Source: an uncultured Lachnospiraceae bacterium
GTDB taxonomy: Bacteria > Bacillota > Clostridia > Lachnospirales > Anaerotignaceae
Assembly: GCA_944384285.1 (NCBI GenBank)
Contig: CALWSX010000077.1
Location: 1-31,068 of the forward strand
Direction of reading: 5' to 3'
Length of the DNA: 31,068 nt
The notes below the pieces were generated by a model. The model was not told the DNA's origin. It saw nothing but the letters and a program-made list of their open reading frames with translations, and did not search any database. The stretch's first letter is position 1. Every line of letters begins with the position of its first letter. Made by a program: the position numbers and the translations under genes. Positions 7,565 through 17,244 of the stretch are shown piece after piece.

Positions 7565-8257
7565 TTATTCTATTTTAAAAAGTTTAAAATTCATATAATC
7601 TGATGAAATAAGATAGTATTCCTTTCCGTTTACAAAGCCTTTTAAACAAGCTTTGTGACCTTCTTCGTCATGAATATGACCATAAAATACTTTTTCTATT
7701 TCATTGTATTTATTAAGAAGATGTGTAAGCTCTGAATCTTTTTCCCCTTGATATGTAGGTGGAAAATGTAAAAATGCATAAAGTTTTTTATATCCGTTTT
7801 TTAATGCAGATTGTATTGAATTTTCAATTCTCATAAGTTCTCTGTTAAAAACTTTTCTGTCTTCTTTTGTAAAAGTCTCATCATTTGGACAAATCCAACC
7901 TCTTCCTCCGCAAATTCCTATTTCTTTATATCCTGTAGAATTACCTCTTAAAAAGAACATTTTAGGATATAAAGATGTAAGCTTAGAAACAGATGACCAC
8001 CAATAGTCATGGTTACCACAAAGTATTACTTTTTTGCCCGGCAAATCATTTATTATATCTAAGTCTACTTTTGCATCTTCTTTCTTCATCGCCCAGGAAA
8101 TATCTCCTGCCAAAATAACTGTATCACCTTCTTTAACTTTCTCTTTCCAATCACAAATTATTTTTTCACTGTGATTTGTCCAGTTATCTCCAAATATATC
8201 CATAGGTTTATCTATTGCATAACTAAAATGCAAGTCACCAATAACAAATAAACTCAT
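7565..8257 (-). CDS. Calcineurin-like metallophosphoesterase
   Basis: Protein of 230 residues with the full set of metal-binding motifs of the family: GDLHFS near residue 7, GDISWA near 52, GNHDYWW near 82 and GHIHDEEGHK near 193. It should hydrolyse phosphoesters with two bound metal ions in the cytoplasm, but the substrate is unknown. Its N-terminal part, with 'DKPMDIFGDNW..H', matches a Firmicute subgroup annotated simply as metallophosphoesterase. AGGAGAA lies just before the ATG. It sits between the AlkD-like gene (7 bp gap) and the RseC-like gene, inside the long minus-strand run. Confidence 0.88.
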   Translation of the reverse strand: MSLFVIGDLHFSYAIDKPMDIFGDNWTNHSEKIICDWKEKVKEGDTVILAGDISWAMKKEDAKVDLDIINDLPGKKVILCGNHDYWWSSVSKLTSLYPKMFFLRGNSTGYKEIGICGGRGWICPNDETFTKEDRKVFNRELMRIENSIQSALKNGYKKLYAFLHFPPTYQGEKDSELTHLLNKYNEIEKVFYGHIHDEEGHKACLKGFVNGKEYYLISSDYMNFKLFKIE

Positions 8258-8264
8258 ATTTCTC

Positions 8265-8954
8265 CTATATTTTTAATTCTCTGCATCTTTTTTTATCTTC
8301 TTCTTTTACTCTGTATGATTCGCATATCTTTTGGATTGACTTATTATGTGTAAATTTATCAAGTCTTTTTTCTTTCAAATACTTATGAGTTTCTTCCGGA
8401 TACTTAACAAAACATACAGATACAGCCCAGGCAACAGCCATTTTTACATAATAACCTTCATGATTTATATTACTTAAAAATTCAAAAACTTCTTTCAAAT
8501 ATTTATCTTCAATAAAATAATCAAGAAGCATTACTACTCCAAAACGTATTTCAAATTCTTCTTTTGAAATAAGATAAGGTTTTATAAATTCATAATACAG
8601 TTCCTTATTCTTTTTTGTACTTTTTAATCCTGAAACAAGTATATCGCAAATTGCCCAATTATAAATTAAAGGAATAAAGTCTTTAATATAACCTAATCTT
8701 TCTTGTTCTTCTTTAAACTTTATTTTTGGAATTATAATCGCATGGAGTAAATATTCTTCATAGTACGTATGTTTTGAAGTAATAAAAGACATATAATCCT
8801 GTTTCATTATTTCTTTTGCAAGTTCTCTCAAAACAGGAGTTCTTACACCTATTATATTATTTGTTCCAGGACACAAAGATGTCTGAAAATCTTTATATTT
8901 TTCGTCTTTAAGTTCAAAAAGTCTTTCTTGTATATAAGATTTTATATCTTTCAT
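8265..8954 (-). CDS. AlkD-like DNA alkylation repair protein
   Basis: All-helical HEAT-like protein of 229 residues matching the DNA alkylation repair (AlkD/AlkC) superfamily, whose characterised members excise alkylated purines without base flipping. Supporting segments are 'NNIIGVRTPVLRELAKEI' near residue 32, 'YEEYLLHAIII' near 64, 'NWAICDIL' near 98, 'FEIRFGVVMLLDYFI' near 134 and 'YYVKMAVAWAVSVCF' near 168. The tryptophan and aspartate of 'NWAICD' correspond to the DNA-facing pocket in family members. Its ATG overlaps the trhP stop by four bases (ATGA), so translation is coupled. Actual glycosylase activity is inferred. Confidence 0.88.
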   Translation of the reverse strand: MKDIKSYIQERLFELKDEKYKDFQTSLCPGTNNIIGVRTPVLRELAKEIMKQDYMSFITSKHTYYEEYLLHAIIIPKIKFKEEQERLGYIKDFIPLIYNWAICDILVSGLKSTKKNKELYYEFIKPYLISKEEFEIRFGVVMLLDYFIEDKYLKEVFEFLSNINHEGYYVKMAVAWAVSVCFVKYPEETHKYLKEKRLDKFTHNKSIQKICESYRVKEEDKKRCRELKI

Positions 8955-10189
8955 TCTGCTGCCTTTCTGAGCATATCATATTTTTTTACAGGGACATCTG
9001 TTTTAAGGTACAAAATCTGTTTTGGGTGAGGAGCTGATTCTACAGGGTTCATATCTTCATCATAAAGTTCTGTAACTTTAATAGAAATTGAGCTTCCCTT
9101 TTGACGAAGAAATTCTATTTCGTCACCCACTTCAAATTTATTTCTTTGCATAATTTTTACAAATCCGGTTTCTTCATTATAGTCTTCTACTGCAACTCCG
9201 ATAAAGTCATAATTTCTTATATAACTGTTATTTGTATAAACTTGGTCATTTTCATCAGTTTTTCCAAAATAAAAACCTGTTGTATAATCTCTGTAGCTTG
9301 CTTTTTGAATTTCTTCCATATAGTATGAAAGCTTACTTTCATAAAGTTTAGGGTCTTCAAAATAATCATCTATAGCTTCTCTGTAAATTTTTATTACTGT
9401 TCCTACATAGAAAGCTGTTTTTATTCTTCCTTCTATTTTAAGACTGCATATTCCTGCCTCCAAAAGTTCCGGGATATGTGTAATCATACAAAGGTCTTTT
9501 GAATTAAAGATATATGTTCCTCTCTCGTTTTCTTCAACAGGCATATATTCTCCTGGTCTAGTTTCTTCTACAAGACTGTATTTCCAGCGGCATGGGTGAG
9601 AACAAGCCCCTCTATTTGAATCTCTGTTTGTTAAATAGCTGCTCAAAAGACATCTTCCAGAATAAGAAATACACATTGCACCATGGATAAACGCTTCTAT
9701 TTCCATATCCTCCGGTATATTTTCTCTCATTTCTTTTATCTCTCTAAGAGAAAGCTCTCTTGCAACAACTACACGTCTTGCCCCTAAAGAATACCACATA
9801 TTTGCAGCATAATAGTTTGTGTTATTAGCCTGTGTTGATACATGAATTTCCATATCAGGTACTGACTTTTTAAGTACGGAAAGCACTCCCAAATCAGAAA
9901 CAAGTACGGCATCAACACCAATTTCTTTAAGGAATTTAAAATATTCCTCCATTCCTATAAAATCATCATTATGTGCAAATATATTTGCAGTAACATAAAC
10001 TTTTACATTATGGCTATGGGCAAATTCCACGCCCTCTTTCATTTCTTCTTTGGTGAAGTTCTTTGCTTTTGCTCTGAGTCCATAAAATTCACCGCCAAGA
10101 TATACTGCATCCGCACCATATAATACCGCAATTTTAAGTTTTTCCAAATCTCCTGCCGGAGCAAGTAATTCCGGTTTATTATTAATCAT
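8951..10189 (-). CDS. trhP: U32-family tRNA hydroxylation protein (TrhP/YrrO type)
   Basis: Protein of 412 residues of the peptidase U32 family. It carries the family signature around 'EAFIHGAMCISYSGRCLLSS', then 'NRGACSHPCRW' with cysteines suited to an iron-sulfur cluster, all near residues 165-205. Despite the family name, studied relatives are prephenate-dependent tRNA hydroxylases making 5-hydroxyuridine at position 34. B. subtilis YrrN/YrrO (TrhP1/P2) lie beside yrrM (trmR), and the same arrangement is seen here: the start overlaps the trmR stop by eight bases. One U32 gene replaces the B. subtilis pair. 'NSKDLCMI.HIPEL...G..SLKIEGR' near 230-255 is also typical. Function rests on family and neighbour. 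Confidence 0.87.
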   Translation of the reverse strand: MINNKPELLAPAGDLEKLKIAVLYGADAVYLGGEFYGLRAKAKNFTKEEMKEGVEFAHSHNVKVYVTANIFAHNDDFIGMEEYFKFLKEIGVDAVLVSDLGVLSVLKKSVPDMEIHVSTQANNTNYYAANMWYSLGARRVVVARELSLREIKEMRENIPEDMEIEAFIHGAMCISYSGRCLLSSYLTNRDSNRGACSHPCRWKYSLVEETRPGEYMPVEENERGTYIFNSKDLCMITHIPELLEAGICSLKIEGRIKTAFYVGTVIKIYREAIDDYFEDPKLYESKLSYYMEEIQKASYRDYTTGFYFGKTDENDQVYTNNSYIRNYDFIGVAVEDYNEETGFVKIMQRNKFEVGDEIEFLRQKGSSISIKVTELYDEDMNPVESAPHPKQILYLKTDVPVKKYDMLRKAAE

Positions 10190-10919
10190 TTTTATCTCCT
10201 TTTGTTTCTTCCGTATATTCTATATCTTCTGTATCCAAAACATCTGTTTTAGGTATGTCCATAACTGCATCTTTTATTTTATGGCAAAGCGCCATTCCAT
10301 CACCAATAGGTATTATAGATGTTTCAAGTGCATCATTATGAGTTATATCCCAAAGGAAATTTGTAAGCCTTTTATGAATTGTTCTTTGGCGTCTTGGAAC
10401 AGAAAAACGATTTTTGCAAATAGTTCCGCTTTGTAAAACATCATCAAAAAGCATTATTCCACCCACATTTAAGAGATTAAAACAATATGGGAAGAACTGG
10501 CCATATTGACCTTTTGCGGCGTCTACAAATATAAAGTCAAATTTCTCATTTAATGTAGGAAGTATTTTAGCCGCATCACCTTCTAAAATAGTAATTGTAT
10601 CTTCAAGGTTCATTCTTTTTATATTTACTTTGGCATCTTTAAGCATAATATCATATCTATCTATTGTTATAATTTTTCCGCCTTCTCTTAAATATCTGCT
10701 CATAAGACCCGAAGAAAAACCTACCGCTGTCCCTATTTCAAGCACATTTTTAGGCTTTATAAAAGATAAAAGTGTGCTTAAAAATCTTGCACATTCATGC
10801 GGAATTATAGGAACATTGCTCTCTGTTGCTTCTCTTTGAATATCACCTAAAACTCCGTCATATTTTGGCTGTACATTTCTTAAATAGTCATTTATATAAT
10901 CATCTGTTACATATTCCAT
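10182..10919 (-). CDS. trmR: tRNA 5-hydroxyuridine O-methyltransferase
   Basis: Class I SAM methyltransferase of 245 residues in the O-methyltransferase (YrrM) family. Motif I is VLEIGTAVGFSSGLMS near residue 60, then 'ITIDRYDIM' near 83 and 'FDFIFVDAAKGQYGQFF' near 127-143, which carries the metal-binding aspartate. TrmR methylates the 5-hydroxyuridine made by TrhP to 5-methoxyuridine at the wobble position of tRNA, and the two genes overlap here. A tail of about 30 acidic, threonine-rich residues beyond the catalytic core ('DTEDIEYTEETKGDKND') is unusual. GGAGAAAT precedes the ATG, 16 bp after mltG. Confidence 0.88.
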   Translation of the reverse strand: MEYVTDDYINDYLRNVQPKYDGVLGDIQREATESNVPIIPHECARFLSTLLSFIKPKNVLEIGTAVGFSSGLMSRYLREGGKIITIDRYDIMLKDAKVNIKRMNLEDTITILEGDAAKILPTLNEKFDFIFVDAAKGQYGQFFPYCFNLLNVGGIMLFDDVLQSGTICKNRFSVPRRQRTIHKRLTNFLWDITHNDALETSIIPIGDGMALCHKIKDAVMDIPKTDVLDTEDIEYTEETKGDKND

Positions 10920-10935
10920 ATATATTTATTTCTCC

Positions 10936-12015
10936 TTAGAACTGCTGTTTATACTGAGCTTTTGCCTCTAAAAATTCGTCATAGCTCTTTGTAAATACAT
11001 GTCCGCCGCTCTCATCAGCTTTTAAAACAAAATATAAATAGTCATCATCATCAGGATTTAATGCCGCATCTATGGCTTTCTCTCCAGGATTAGATATTGG
11101 TCCTTTTGGAAGTCCCGGATATTTATATGTGTTATATGGTGAATCCACTTCCAAATCTTCCAAAGTCAAATTTTCACGTCTGATACCAAGTGAATAAATT
11201 ACAGTTGAACACATCTGAAGCGGCATATCTTGTTCAAGTCTGTTATAAATTACTGATGCCGCCAAAGCTCTTTCTTCATCAACCTTAATTTCAGATTCTA
11301 TAATACTCGATATTGTTACAATCTCATCAAGTGTATAACCGGATTCTGAAACCTTTTTCATTCTCTCTTCATTCATAACATCTGAAAATCTTTTTAACAT
11401 TGTATCAACTACAACTTTTGCATCTGTATTTTTGTTGAAGAAATATGTGTCAGGGAAAAGATATCCTTCAAGAAGATTTTCTCTGTCAGATATTTCTGCT
11501 ATAAAAGGATACTCATAATCTCTGCTGTTAGCAGCTTTTACAAATTCATCTTTAGTAGTAATTTCTTTTTCTTCCATAAGAGTTCCTATTTTATCTATGG
11601 TATACCCTTCTGGTATAGTTACTTTTATACCTGTAACATTGGCTCCCTGTTTTAAAATTTCCATAATTTCAAGTTCATCTGTACCTGCAACTATAGTATA
11701 TGTTCCATAGTTGAATGTACCATCATATCCATTTGATTTACTTTTATATTTAAAATCTATTGTATTTTCTATCAAACCATTTTCAAGCAAAATATCCGCT
11801 ATATCTGAAGTTGTAGATCCTTTTGGAATTTCAAAAGTCACCTCTTCACCAATCTCATGGGTTACAGTATTCTCGCCGGCTCCACCTATTTTGTTATAAG
11901 CAAATTTTGCTAAACAAAAGCACGCTATTAATATAATCAATAGCGTGATAAGCATTTTTGTCCTTCTTCTTTTTTGATATTGTTTTCTTCTTCTGTTCCT
12001 TGATTCTGTAGTCAT
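10936..12015 (-). CDS. mltG: Endolytic murein transglycosylase MltG (YceG-like)
   Basis: Bitopic membrane protein of 359 residues: a very basic cytoplasmic N-terminus (RNRRRKQYQKRRR), one membrane helix at about residues 20-42, a LysM-like region and a YceG catalytic domain. The catalytic glutamate lies in 'SIIESEI' near residue 230. 'YNRLEQDMPLQMCSTVIYSLG' near 255 and 'LPKGPISNPG' near 300 are characteristic. The enzyme cuts nascent glycan strands during septal and side-wall growth. Its position after murE-murF-mraY-murD-ftsW-comM and before trmR links the wall genes with the yrrL-yrrM-yrrO order seen in Bacillus, where yrrL is mltG. GGAGATG precedes the ATG. Confidence 0.92.
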   Translation of the reverse strand: MTTESRNRRRKQYQKRRRTKMLITLLIILIACFCLAKFAYNKIGGAGENTVTHEIGEEVTFEIPKGSTTSDIADILLENGLIENTIDFKYKSKSNGYDGTFNYGTYTIVAGTDELEIMEILKQGANVTGIKVTIPEGYTIDKIGTLMEEKEITTKDEFVKAANSRDYEYPFIAEISDRENLLEGYLFPDTYFFNKNTDAKVVVDTMLKRFSDVMNEERMKKVSESGYTLDEIVTISSIIESEIKVDEERALAASVIYNRLEQDMPLQMCSTVIYSLGIRRENLTLEDLEVDSPYNTYKYPGLPKGPISNPGEKAIDAALNPDDDDYLYFVLKADESGGHVFTKSYDEFLEAKAQYKQQF

Positions 12016-12049
12016 TATTTTAACATCTCCTTTTTTAAGGGAAATATAT

Positions 12050-13582
12050 TTATGATTTATATTTCCGATCTAAGCTTCTGTATTGTAAAACTTCTGCAAT
12101 ATGTCTTGCTTTTATATCTTCGCTCTCATCTAGATCGGCAACAGTTCTTGCCACCTTAAGTATTTTATGATACGCTCTCGCGCTTAAACTTAATCTCTCA
12201 AATGCAGTTTTTAAAAGTTCTTGTTCCGCATCCCCAAGTTTACAATATTTTTCTATTTGCGAAACTGACAACTGTGAATTAAAAACAATATTTTCTTTTT
12301 TATATCTTTCTAGCTGTATATTATGTGCACTTACTACTCTTTTTCTAATTTCTTCCGATGTTTCCTGTTTTGTTTTGGAATGGAGATCAGTATAATTTAC
12401 TGCCGGAACTTCTATATGAATATCTATCCTATCCAAAAGAGGACCTGAAATCTTATTATTATATTTTACTATTTCATTAAAAGTACAATGACATTTATCC
12501 GAATCTCCAAAATACCCACAAGGGCATGGATTCATAGATGCAAGCAAAATAAAATCCGATGGATATGTAAGTGTACCATTAACCCTGGAAATTGTAACCA
12601 CTCTGTCCTCTAAAGGCTGACGCATTACCTCAAGTGCATTCCTTTGGAATTCTGGAAGCTCGTCCAAAAATAAAACCCCATTATGAGAAAGGCTTATTTC
12701 TCCGGGCTTCGGAATTCTTCCTCCACCCGTAAGCGCCGAGGCAGAAATAGTATGATGCGGCGCTCTGAAAGGTCTGTAATTAATTAAACTGCTTTTATCT
12801 TTTAACAAACCTGCAACCGAGTATATTTTTGTGATTTCTATGCTTTCTTCAAAAGTAATATCCGGAAGTATTGAAGAAAAACGTTTTGCAAGCATAGTTT
12901 TTCCAGAACCTGGAGGCCCTATCATCAGAAGATTGTGCGCTCCGGCTGCGGCTATTTCAAGAGCCCTTTTAGCTTTTTCCTGACCTTTTACATCAGCAAA
13001 ATCCAAAAGCTTTTCTCTATTTTTTCTTTTAAAAATTTCTGAAATGTCAATTTTATGACTTTCTATTTTTTTCTTTCCATTCAAATGCAAAATACACTCT
13101 TTCAAAGATGAAACAGGAATAACTTCCATACCCTCTACAATGGCTGCTTCATCAGCGTTACACTTAGGTACAATACACTTTTTAACCCCCATATTATAAA
13201 GTGTATAAACCATAGGTAAAACACCATTTATACCCCTTATGGCTCCATCTAAAGATACTTCTCCCAAAACAAGCGTATTTAAAAGGCTTTCTTTTGGAAT
13301 TTCTGATATACAAGAAAGTATCCCAAGCGCAATCGCCAAATCAAAAGAAGGGCCTTCTTTTTTTATATCTGCCGGAGCCATATTTACTATAATTCTTTTT
13401 ACAGGAAAACTTATTCCCGAATTTTTTATTGCTGTTCTGACTCTTTCTTTAGATTCTTTTACAGCAGAATCAGGAAGACCTACAAAATCAAAAATAGGCA
13501 TACCATTACTTATATCAACTTCAACATCAATTTTATACCCATCTATTCCATGCAAAGCACAGCTAATAGTTTTTGAAATCAT
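12050..13582 (-). CDS. comM: YifB/ComM-family Mg-chelatase-like AAA+ ATPase
   Basis: Protein of 510 residues, full length for the family. It has an N-terminal ChlI-type domain (residues ~20-145, 'VDISNGMPIFDFVGLPD'), then an AAA+ core with Walker A GPPGSGKT near 221, 'RPFRAPHHTISASALTGGG' near 267, Walker B VLFLDELPEF near 303 and a sensor region. A Cys cluster 'NPCPCGYFGD...CHC' lies near 350, and the helical C-terminal domain follows. ComM is a hexameric branch-migration helicase that aids integration of transformed DNA in Gram-negatives. The role in clostridia is inferred. GGAGGAAG precedes the ATG, and the gene follows the ftsW-type gene by 19 bp. Confidence 0.92.
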   Translation of the reverse strand: MISKTISCALHGIDGYKIDVEVDISNGMPIFDFVGLPDSAVKESKERVRTAIKNSGISFPVKRIIVNMAPADIKKEGPSFDLAIALGILSCISEIPKESLLNTLVLGEVSLDGAIRGINGVLPMVYTLYNMGVKKCIVPKCNADEAAIVEGMEVIPVSSLKECILHLNGKKKIESHKIDISEIFKRKNREKLLDFADVKGQEKAKRALEIAAAGAHNLLMIGPPGSGKTMLAKRFSSILPDITFEESIEITKIYSVAGLLKDKSSLINYRPFRAPHHTISASALTGGGRIPKPGEISLSHNGVLFLDELPEFQRNALEVMRQPLEDRVVTISRVNGTLTYPSDFILLASMNPCPCGYFGDSDKCHCTFNEIVKYNNKISGPLLDRIDIHIEVPAVNYTDLHSKTKQETSEEIRKRVVSAHNIQLERYKKENIVFNSQLSVSQIEKYCKLGDAEQELLKTAFERLSLSARAYHKILKVARTVADLDESEDIKARHIAEVLQYRSLDRKYKS

Positions 13583-13601
13583 ATATCTTCCTCCAAAATA
13601 C

Positions 13602-14852
13602 TTACTCTCTTTGATACCTTGAAATATTTAAAAGTATACCCATAGATCCAAGTGTAAAAAGCAATGATGACCCACCATAACTTATAAATGGAAGTGATAC
13701 ACCTGTGTTAGGCATTGAATTTGTGGCAACGGCAATATTCATAATTGCCTGTATACCAATCATTGCAGTTATACCTGAAGCTACAAGACAACCGTATGTA
13801 TCAGGAGCTTTCATTGCAATTTTGATCCCTCTCCATATTAAAACGGCAAATAACGTTATTACAATTAAAGCACCAACAAGTCCAAGCTCTTCACATATAA
13901 CCGAGAAAATAATGTCATTATAAACTTCCGGAATATATGTTTTTTGTCGGCTTTGACCAAGCCCCATTCCAAAAAGCCCGCCAGATGCAACAGCATAAAG
14001 AGACTGAACTACCTGGAAACCTGTATCTCCCGCATCGGAAAAAGGGTCTAACCAGCTTTTAATACGGTCTAATCTATAACTGAAAAAATATAAAAGAGGT
14101 ACTAAAGCAACTCCTCCCAAACCTATAAATGGGAGAAAAAATTTCAACTTAGGCGCAGCTAAAAATAATATTGCCGCACCAATAAAAGCTATAATTAAAG
14201 CACTACTTAAGTTTGAAAGGGCTACAACTACAAACGGTATACCTATAACAATAAGGCACCTGAAAAACCCTTTAAATGTATATAGACTCTCTTTATTCTG
14301 AATTATGTATGCAGGAAGATATAAAAACATGGCTACTTTTGCAAACTCAGACGGCTGAAAACTTATACCCATAATATCAAGCCATCGTGTAGAGTTATTT
14401 CTTGCCTGACCTACAACAAAAAGAGATAAAAGGAGAATAATAGCACCTATATATATTAATTTTGACAATTTTTTAAACCCGGTATATTTAAAGTTTGAAA
14501 CAACAAGCATACCTATAGTACCGATTATTGCAACTATAGACTGTTTTCTGAAAAAGAAAAACATATTATTAATATTGCTATCTGTCATAGCTTTATAATA
14601 ACTTGCACTAAATATCATAATTACACCAAAAATAAGGAGCATAATTACTACAAAAAGAAGAATAATATCCATTCCACCTTTTGTTATTGTTCCATTTTTC
14701 ACATTGTCATAAGATGATATAGATTTTTTTTGCAATCTTTCGGTTTGATCGTAATAATAGTTTTCTCTATACGAATCCAAAGAATAGATTTTTTCATTTT
14801 GGTTAAAATTCCCTTGACTTCTTCTTTTTTGCCTGTTTCTATACTCGTTCAA
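13602..14852 (-). CDS. ftsW: FtsW/RodA/SpoVE-family SEDS glycosyltransferase
   Basis: Polytopic membrane protein of 416 residues that polymerises lipid II into glycan strands together with a class B penicillin-binding protein. After a hydrophilic, basic and Tyr/Asn-rich N-terminal extension of about 58 residues come ten hydrophobic segments. 'SFQPSEFAKVAMFLYLPAY' is near 165, 'GFQVVQSLYAVASGGLFGMGLGQS' near 280, 'NDIIFSVICEELGLVG' near 312 and 'NTGVSLPFISYGGSSLL' near 380, all SEDS signatures. The start is TTG, chosen because AAGGCGGGTG sits 7 bp upstream. FtsW and SpoVE cannot be told apart from sequence alone. murD precedes it by 30 bp. No partner PBP gene is in the window. Confidence 0.92.
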   Translation of the reverse strand: MNEYRNRQKRRSQGNFNQNEKIYSLDSYRENYYYDQTERLQKKSISSYDNVKNGTITKGGMDIILLFVVIMLLIFGVIMIFSASYYKAMTDSNINNMFFFFRKQSIVAIIGTIGMLVVSNFKYTGFKKLSKLIYIGAIILLLSLFVVGQARNNSTRWLDIMGISFQPSEFAKVAMFLYLPAYIIQNKESLYTFKGFFRCLIVIGIPFVVVALSNLSSALIIAFIGAAILFLAAPKLKFFLPFIGLGGVALVPLLYFFSYRLDRIKSWLDPFSDAGDTGFQVVQSLYAVASGGLFGMGLGQSRQKTYIPEVYNDIIFSVICEELGLVGALIVITLFAVLIWRGIKIAMKAPDTYGCLVASGITAMIGIQAIMNIAVATNSMPNTGVSLPFISYGGSSLLFTLGSMGILLNISRYQRE

Positions 14853-14882
14853 AGAAGAACACCCGCCTTTTTAATAAAAAGT

Positions 14883-16226
14883 TTAATTAAAAGAATTTAC
14901 TATTTCTTTAAAAATATCTCCTCTTTGCTCATAGCTGTCAAACATATCCCAACTTGCGCAAGAAGGTGATAACAATACGCAATCGCCCTCTTTAGCAATA
15001 TTACGACATTTACTAATTGCTTCTTCAAATGAATTTGCAAATGAGTAATTACTGAAATTATATTTGTCACAGCATTTTGCAATTTTGTCTTTCGTATCAC
15101 CTATTAAAACTAAGTGTTTTACTCTTCCTTCAAATGTCTTTACATAATCGTCAAATTCGACACCTTTATCATAGCCTCCACCTATAAGTATTATAGGTTT
15201 TACCATTGCATAAACTGCTTTTACAGAAGCGTCTGTATTTGTACCTTTGCTGTCATTATAATAATCTACTCCATCAAATGTTCTTACAAATTCTATTCTA
15301 TGGCTTACGGCCTTAAAACTTCTTAAGGTTTTTCTTATGTTATCAAGAGATATTCCTGCAAGATAAGATATAAGTGTCGCAGCCATTACGTTTTCATAAT
15401 TATGTACCCCAAGAAGGTTTAATTCTGAAATACTAACAACTTTTTCATTTATTCCATTATACGAAATAATTATGCTGTCATCTTCAAGGTAAATTCCCTC
15501 TTCAAGTTTATTTTTACTACTGAAAAATATAGATTTTGCTTTTGTTTTGTGTGCCATTTTTCTGCAAAATTCATCTTCATAATTTAAAACACAAAAATCA
15601 TCTTTAGTTTGATTTTTAAATATATTTTCTTTTGCTTCTACATATTTTTCAAGTGTTTTATGTCTGTTTAAATGATCCGGTGTAATATTTAAACAAGCGG
15701 AAATATGTGGTTTAAAAGTTTCTATTGTTTCAAGCTGAAAACTGCTTAATTCTATTACAGCAGCGTCATCTTTTTCAAGATTTAAAACTTCATCTCCATA
15801 AGGATTCCCGATATTTCCCAAAACTTTTACATTTTTAAACTGTGTTTTAAATATTTCTCCTGTTAAAGCTGTAGTTGTTGTTTTTCCGTTTGTTCCGGTA
15901 ATTCCATAAACCATACATTTTGTAAACCAGAAACAAAGTTCAACATCGCCTATTACTTTTATATTATTTTCTTTAGCTATTCCTACAAAAGGAAGATCAA
16001 AAGGTACACCCGGACTTAAAACCACAAGGTCAAAATTTTTAACAATATCGTCCGGATTTTTTCCCATATATAATTCTATGCCTAATTCCTCAAATTCTTT
16101 AACATCTTCTTTTATTTTTATATCCTGAAGAGTTACCAAGGCACCTAATTTTACCAAAAGCTTTGCGGCAGAAATACCGCTTTTTGCCATACCACATACA
16201 AGTACTTTTTTACCTTTAAGTTCCAA
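14883..16226 (-). CDS. murD: UDP-N-acetylmuramoyl-L-alanine--D-glutamate ligase
   Basis: Cytoplasmic Mur ligase of 447 residues that adds D-glutamate to UDP-MurNAc-L-Ala. Visible are the N-terminal 'VLVCGMAKSGISAAKLL' nucleotide-sugar domain, P-loop GITGTNGKTTTTAL near 110, 'VIELSSFQLE' near 157, 'NITPDHLNRH' near 182, the 'YVEAKENIF' lysine region near 195, 'SHRIEFV' near 307, 'DGVDYYNDSKGTN' near 317 and 'LLSPSCASWDMF' near 418. The start codon is TTG, eight bases behind AAAGGAAG, and no ATG fits. It lies 37 bp after mraY. The gene is complete and conserved, unlike murE upstream in the same run. Confidence 0.96.
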   Translation of the reverse strand: MELKGKKVLVCGMAKSGISAAKLLVKLGALVTLQDIKIKEDVKEFEELGIELYMGKNPDDIVKNFDLVVLSPGVPFDLPFVGIAKENNIKVIGDVELCFWFTKCMVYGITGTNGKTTTTALTGEIFKTQFKNVKVLGNIGNPYGDEVLNLEKDDAAVIELSSFQLETIETFKPHISACLNITPDHLNRHKTLEKYVEAKENIFKNQTKDDFCVLNYEDEFCRKMAHKTKAKSIFFSSKNKLEEGIYLEDDSIIISYNGINEKVVSISELNLLGVHNYENVMAATLISYLAGISLDNIRKTLRSFKAVSHRIEFVRTFDGVDYYNDSKGTNTDASVKAVYAMVKPIILIGGGYDKGVEFDDYVKTFEGRVKHLVLIGDTKDKIAKCCDKYNFSNYSFANSFEEAISKCRNIAKEGDCVLLSPSCASWDMFDSYEQRGDIFKEIVNSFN

Positions 16227-16263
16227 CTAAAAGACTTCCTTTCAAAACTCAAATTTTTAAAAA

Positions 16264-17244
16264 TCAAATGCCTTTTGCTCCAAGTATTGCCAAAAGACAG
16301 CAAATAGCTGTTACTAAATAAAAAACTAAAACAACTTTTGTTTCTTTCCAGCCACATTTTTCAAAATGGTGATGAATAGGTGCCATTTTAAAGAAACGTT
16401 TTTGTGTTTTTTTGAAGTATACAACTTGAATAATTACAGAAATACTTTCTATAAGATATATGAAACCAAAAATTATTATAAATACTGGCATTTTTAATAA
16501 AATCGCAGCAGATGCAACAAATCCACCGAGAGCAAGTGATCCTGTATCTCCCATAAAAAGTTTTGCAGGATAAAAATTAAATATTAAAAATGCAAAAAGA
16601 CTTCCAATTACAGCTCCGGCAAGAGGTGTAATTGATGGGTCATATTTCCATGTCATCATAAGCAAAAACGCAGAAACTATAATAGTAACGCCGCCTGCAA
16701 GACCATCAAGACCGTCTGTTAAATTAACACCGTTAACTGTTCCCAAAAGGACTATAATAATAAACGGAATAAATAAAAATTTCAAATCAAGTGTAATACC
16801 GTTTAAAAATGGAATATATATATCTGTTCCAAGGTTTATTTTATAAATATATGCTACAAATACGGCAGAAATAATGAGCTGACCGATTATCTTCTGCATA
16901 GGTCTTAAGCCTAAAGAACGTTTTTTTACAACCTTTATATAATCATCGATAAGTCCGATAAGACCAAATCCGACTGTTACAAATAAAACCATAACTCCAT
17001 CATAACTAAAGGCCATACTTTTTTTAGAAAATATTAAAAAAGTAATTAAAACTCCTAAAATTATAGCAATCCCACCCATTGTAGGTGTTCCTGCTTTTTT
17101 AAGATGTGTTTGAGGTCCGTCATCTCTTATTGTCTGACCATATTTTAATTTATAAAGAAGTGGTATAAACATAGGGTATATAAGTACACCTAATATGAAT
17201 GCCACAATTATAGCATAAACTCCTGTTTTTAATATTTCCATCAT
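16264..17244 (-). CDS. mraY: Phospho-N-acetylmuramoyl-pentapeptide transferase
   Basis: Integral membrane enzyme of 326 residues with ten hydrophobic segments, transferring phospho-MurNAc-pentapeptide to undecaprenyl phosphate to make lipid I. Diagnostic motifs are 'KKAGTPTMGG' near 49, 'GLIDDYIKV' near 97 with the two catalytic aspartates, 'NGVNLTDGLDGLAGG' near 170, 'FMGDTGSLALGG' near 230 and 'PIHHHFEKCGW' near 290. Its ATG overlaps the murF stop (ATGA). An adjacent second ATG three bases on is better spaced from AGAGGTG and could be the true start, changing the protein by one residue. Complete. Confidence 0.96.
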   Translation of the reverse strand: MMEILKTGVYAIIVAFILGVLIYPMFIPLLYKLKYGQTIRDDGPQTHLKKAGTPTMGGIAIILGVLITFLIFSKKSMAFSYDGVMVLFVTVGFGLIGLIDDYIKVVKKRSLGLRPMQKIIGQLIISAVFVAYIYKINLGTDIYIPFLNGITLDLKFLFIPFIIIVLLGTVNGVNLTDGLDGLAGGVTIIVSAFLLMMTWKYDPSITPLAGAVIGSLFAFLIFNFYPAKLFMGDTGSLALGGFVASAAILLKMPVFIIIFGFIYLIESISVIIQVVYFKKTQKRFFKMAPIHHHFEKCGWKETKVVLVFYLVTAICCLLAILGAKGI